Positions 63,337 to 64,000 of a stretch of 64,000 nucleotides of DNA are shown in pieces. Origin of the DNA: Pseudomonadota bacterium (GTDB taxonomy: Bacteria; Pseudomonadota; Gammaproteobacteria; Burkholderiales; Burkholderiaceae_F). The stretch's first letter is position 1, and each line of letters opens with the position of its first letter. The notes beneath the pieces are model-generated. The model searched no databases and was not told where the DNA came from. It worked only from the letters and a program-made list of their open reading frames with translations. Location: assembly GCA_023443095.1 (NCBI GenBank), contig JAEZVV010000165.1, positions 15,738 through 79,737 on the forward strand. Reading direction: 5' to 3'. A program made the translations under genes and the position numbers.

Positions 63337-64000
63337 ATGTCGCTCGATCGCCTCTTCCACCTGATGGCCGACAAGAAGGCGTCCGACCTCTTTCTCGCGG
63401 TCGGCTCGCCCATCACCATCAAGATCAACGGCGTGGCCGTGCCGATCAGCCAGGAACGGCTGTCTCAGTCCGGCATCACCCAGCTGCTGGCGGAACGCCT
63501 GGGCGAGGTCGAGTTCCAGACGCTCGAAGCGACCGGCGAGCTCAACCTGGCGCTGCCGGTGGCGGGCGTGGGCAGTTTCCGGCTCTCGGCCTTCAAGCAG
63601 CGCGGCTCGGTCTCGGCGGTGATCCGCTTCATCCCGCACGACGTGCCCAAGCTCGAGACGCTGTCGCTGCCCGAGGTCCTAAAAGACCTGGTCATGGAAA
63701 AACGCGGCCTGATCCTGGTGGTGGGTTCGGCCGGGAGCGGCAAGTCGACCACGATCGCCTCGATGATCGACCACCGCAACGAGCTGCTCACCGGCCACGT
63801 CCTGACCTTCGAGGACCCGATCGAGTTCCTGTTCCGCAACAAGAAGGCGATCATCAACCAGCGCGAGATCGGCACCGACGCCCAGACCCTGCAGACGGCC
63901 CTGAAAAACGCGATGCGGCAGGCGCCCGACGTGATTTTCATCGGCGAAATCCGCGACCGCGAAACCATGACCGCGGCGATCTCGTACGCGATGTCGGGCC
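63337..64000 (+). CDS. pilU: Type IV pilus retraction ATPase, PilU-like (cut by window edge)
   Basis: 221 codons of a PilT/PilU ATPase run off the right end. It starts MSLDRLFHLMADKKASDLFL, with DLFL as in PilU and unlike the DLHL of PilT; the Walker A is VGSAGSGKSTTIASM, followed by FEDPIEFLF (Asp box), ALKNAMRQAPDVIFIGEIRD (Walker B) and the start of the AISYAMSG His-box region. Such ATPases power pilus retraction and twitching. The preceding gap of 88 bp holds the hairpin described separately. Confidence 0.9.
   Translation, partial: MSLDRLFHLMADKKASDLFLAVGSPITIKINGVAVPISQERLSQSGITQLLAERLGEVEFQTLEATGELNLALPVAGVGSFRLSAFKQRGSVSAVIRFIPHDVPKLETLSLPEVLKDLVMEKRGLILVVGSAGSGKSTTIASMIDHRNELLTGHVLTFEDPIEFLFRNKKAIINQREIGTDAQTLQTALKNAMRQAPDVIFIGEIRDRETMTAAISYAMSG

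Overview
The window reads as chromosomal, GC-rich DNA from a Gram-negative betaproteobacterium. Rhodocyclales or a nearby order is my best guess, but this rests on gene content and not on any database match. The evidence is: a complete lipid A and outer-membrane assembly cluster (lpxD-fabZ-lpxA-lpxB, skp, bamA, rseP); divergent smpB and ratA-rnfH; guaB-guaA followed by tadA; divergent ppsA/ppsR; smc-zipA-ligA; glnD next to map; and a type IV pilus retraction ATPase. Genes are dense on both strands with many ATGA or TGATG overlaps. I saw no tRNA, rRNA, CRISPR array, insertion sequence or phage gene.

Layout. 1-3.6 kb: an M20 amidohydrolase (-), a small secreted protein (+) and an orphan HoxX-type protein (+). 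3.7-12.2 kb: a nine-gene V/A-type ATPase operon (G/H-like, C-like, I, K, F, E, A, B, D), almost entirely translationally coupled, ending in an overlapping RatA/START-type gene. 12.3-13.1 kb: two tandem small c-type cytochromes and a terminator. 13.1-18.5 kb: purT, a LuxR-type response regulator convergent with a hybrid histidine kinase, and a periplasmic glycerophosphodiesterase. 18.6-25 kb (-): ldcA, a DUF2087-TadA fusion, an acyl-CoA thioesterase, and guaA - small membrane protein - guaB. 24.7-30.4 kb: a DUF4124 protein, rnfH-ratA, smpB, a DEDDh exonuclease coupled to a cNMP/CBS/DUF294 protein, and an SPFH/NfeD pair. 30.5-33.8 kb: ppsA and its regulator ppsR, divergent. 33.8-48.8 kb (-): one long run rpsB-tsf-pyrH-frr-uppS-cdsA-dxr-rseP-bamA-skp-lpxD-fabZ-lpxA-lpxB-rnhB-spoU, joining translation, UMP/CTP supply, isoprenoid and phospholipid precursors and outer-membrane assembly. 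49-64 kb: map-glnD (+), def-mtip-ligA-zipA-smc (-), queF-dapC-dapD (+) and a truncated pilU-like gene at the right edge.

Most unusual points. (1) pyrH, an essential gene, has an in-frame TAG 25 codons before its natural end, and the missing tail is intact downstream. (2) A complete V/A-type ATPase operon sits in an otherwise ordinary betaproteobacterial chromosome, with a second ratA-like gene coupled to its end and an orphan hoxX just upstream. (3) TadA is fused to a DUF2087-like domain. (4) The two cytochromes lack a methionine in the usual C-terminal ligand region and instead share a GKGHP motif. (5) The glycerophosphodiesterase carries an EF-hand-like acidic insert. Apart from these the gene content is housekeeping. 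I found no defence island or clearly new multi-gene system.
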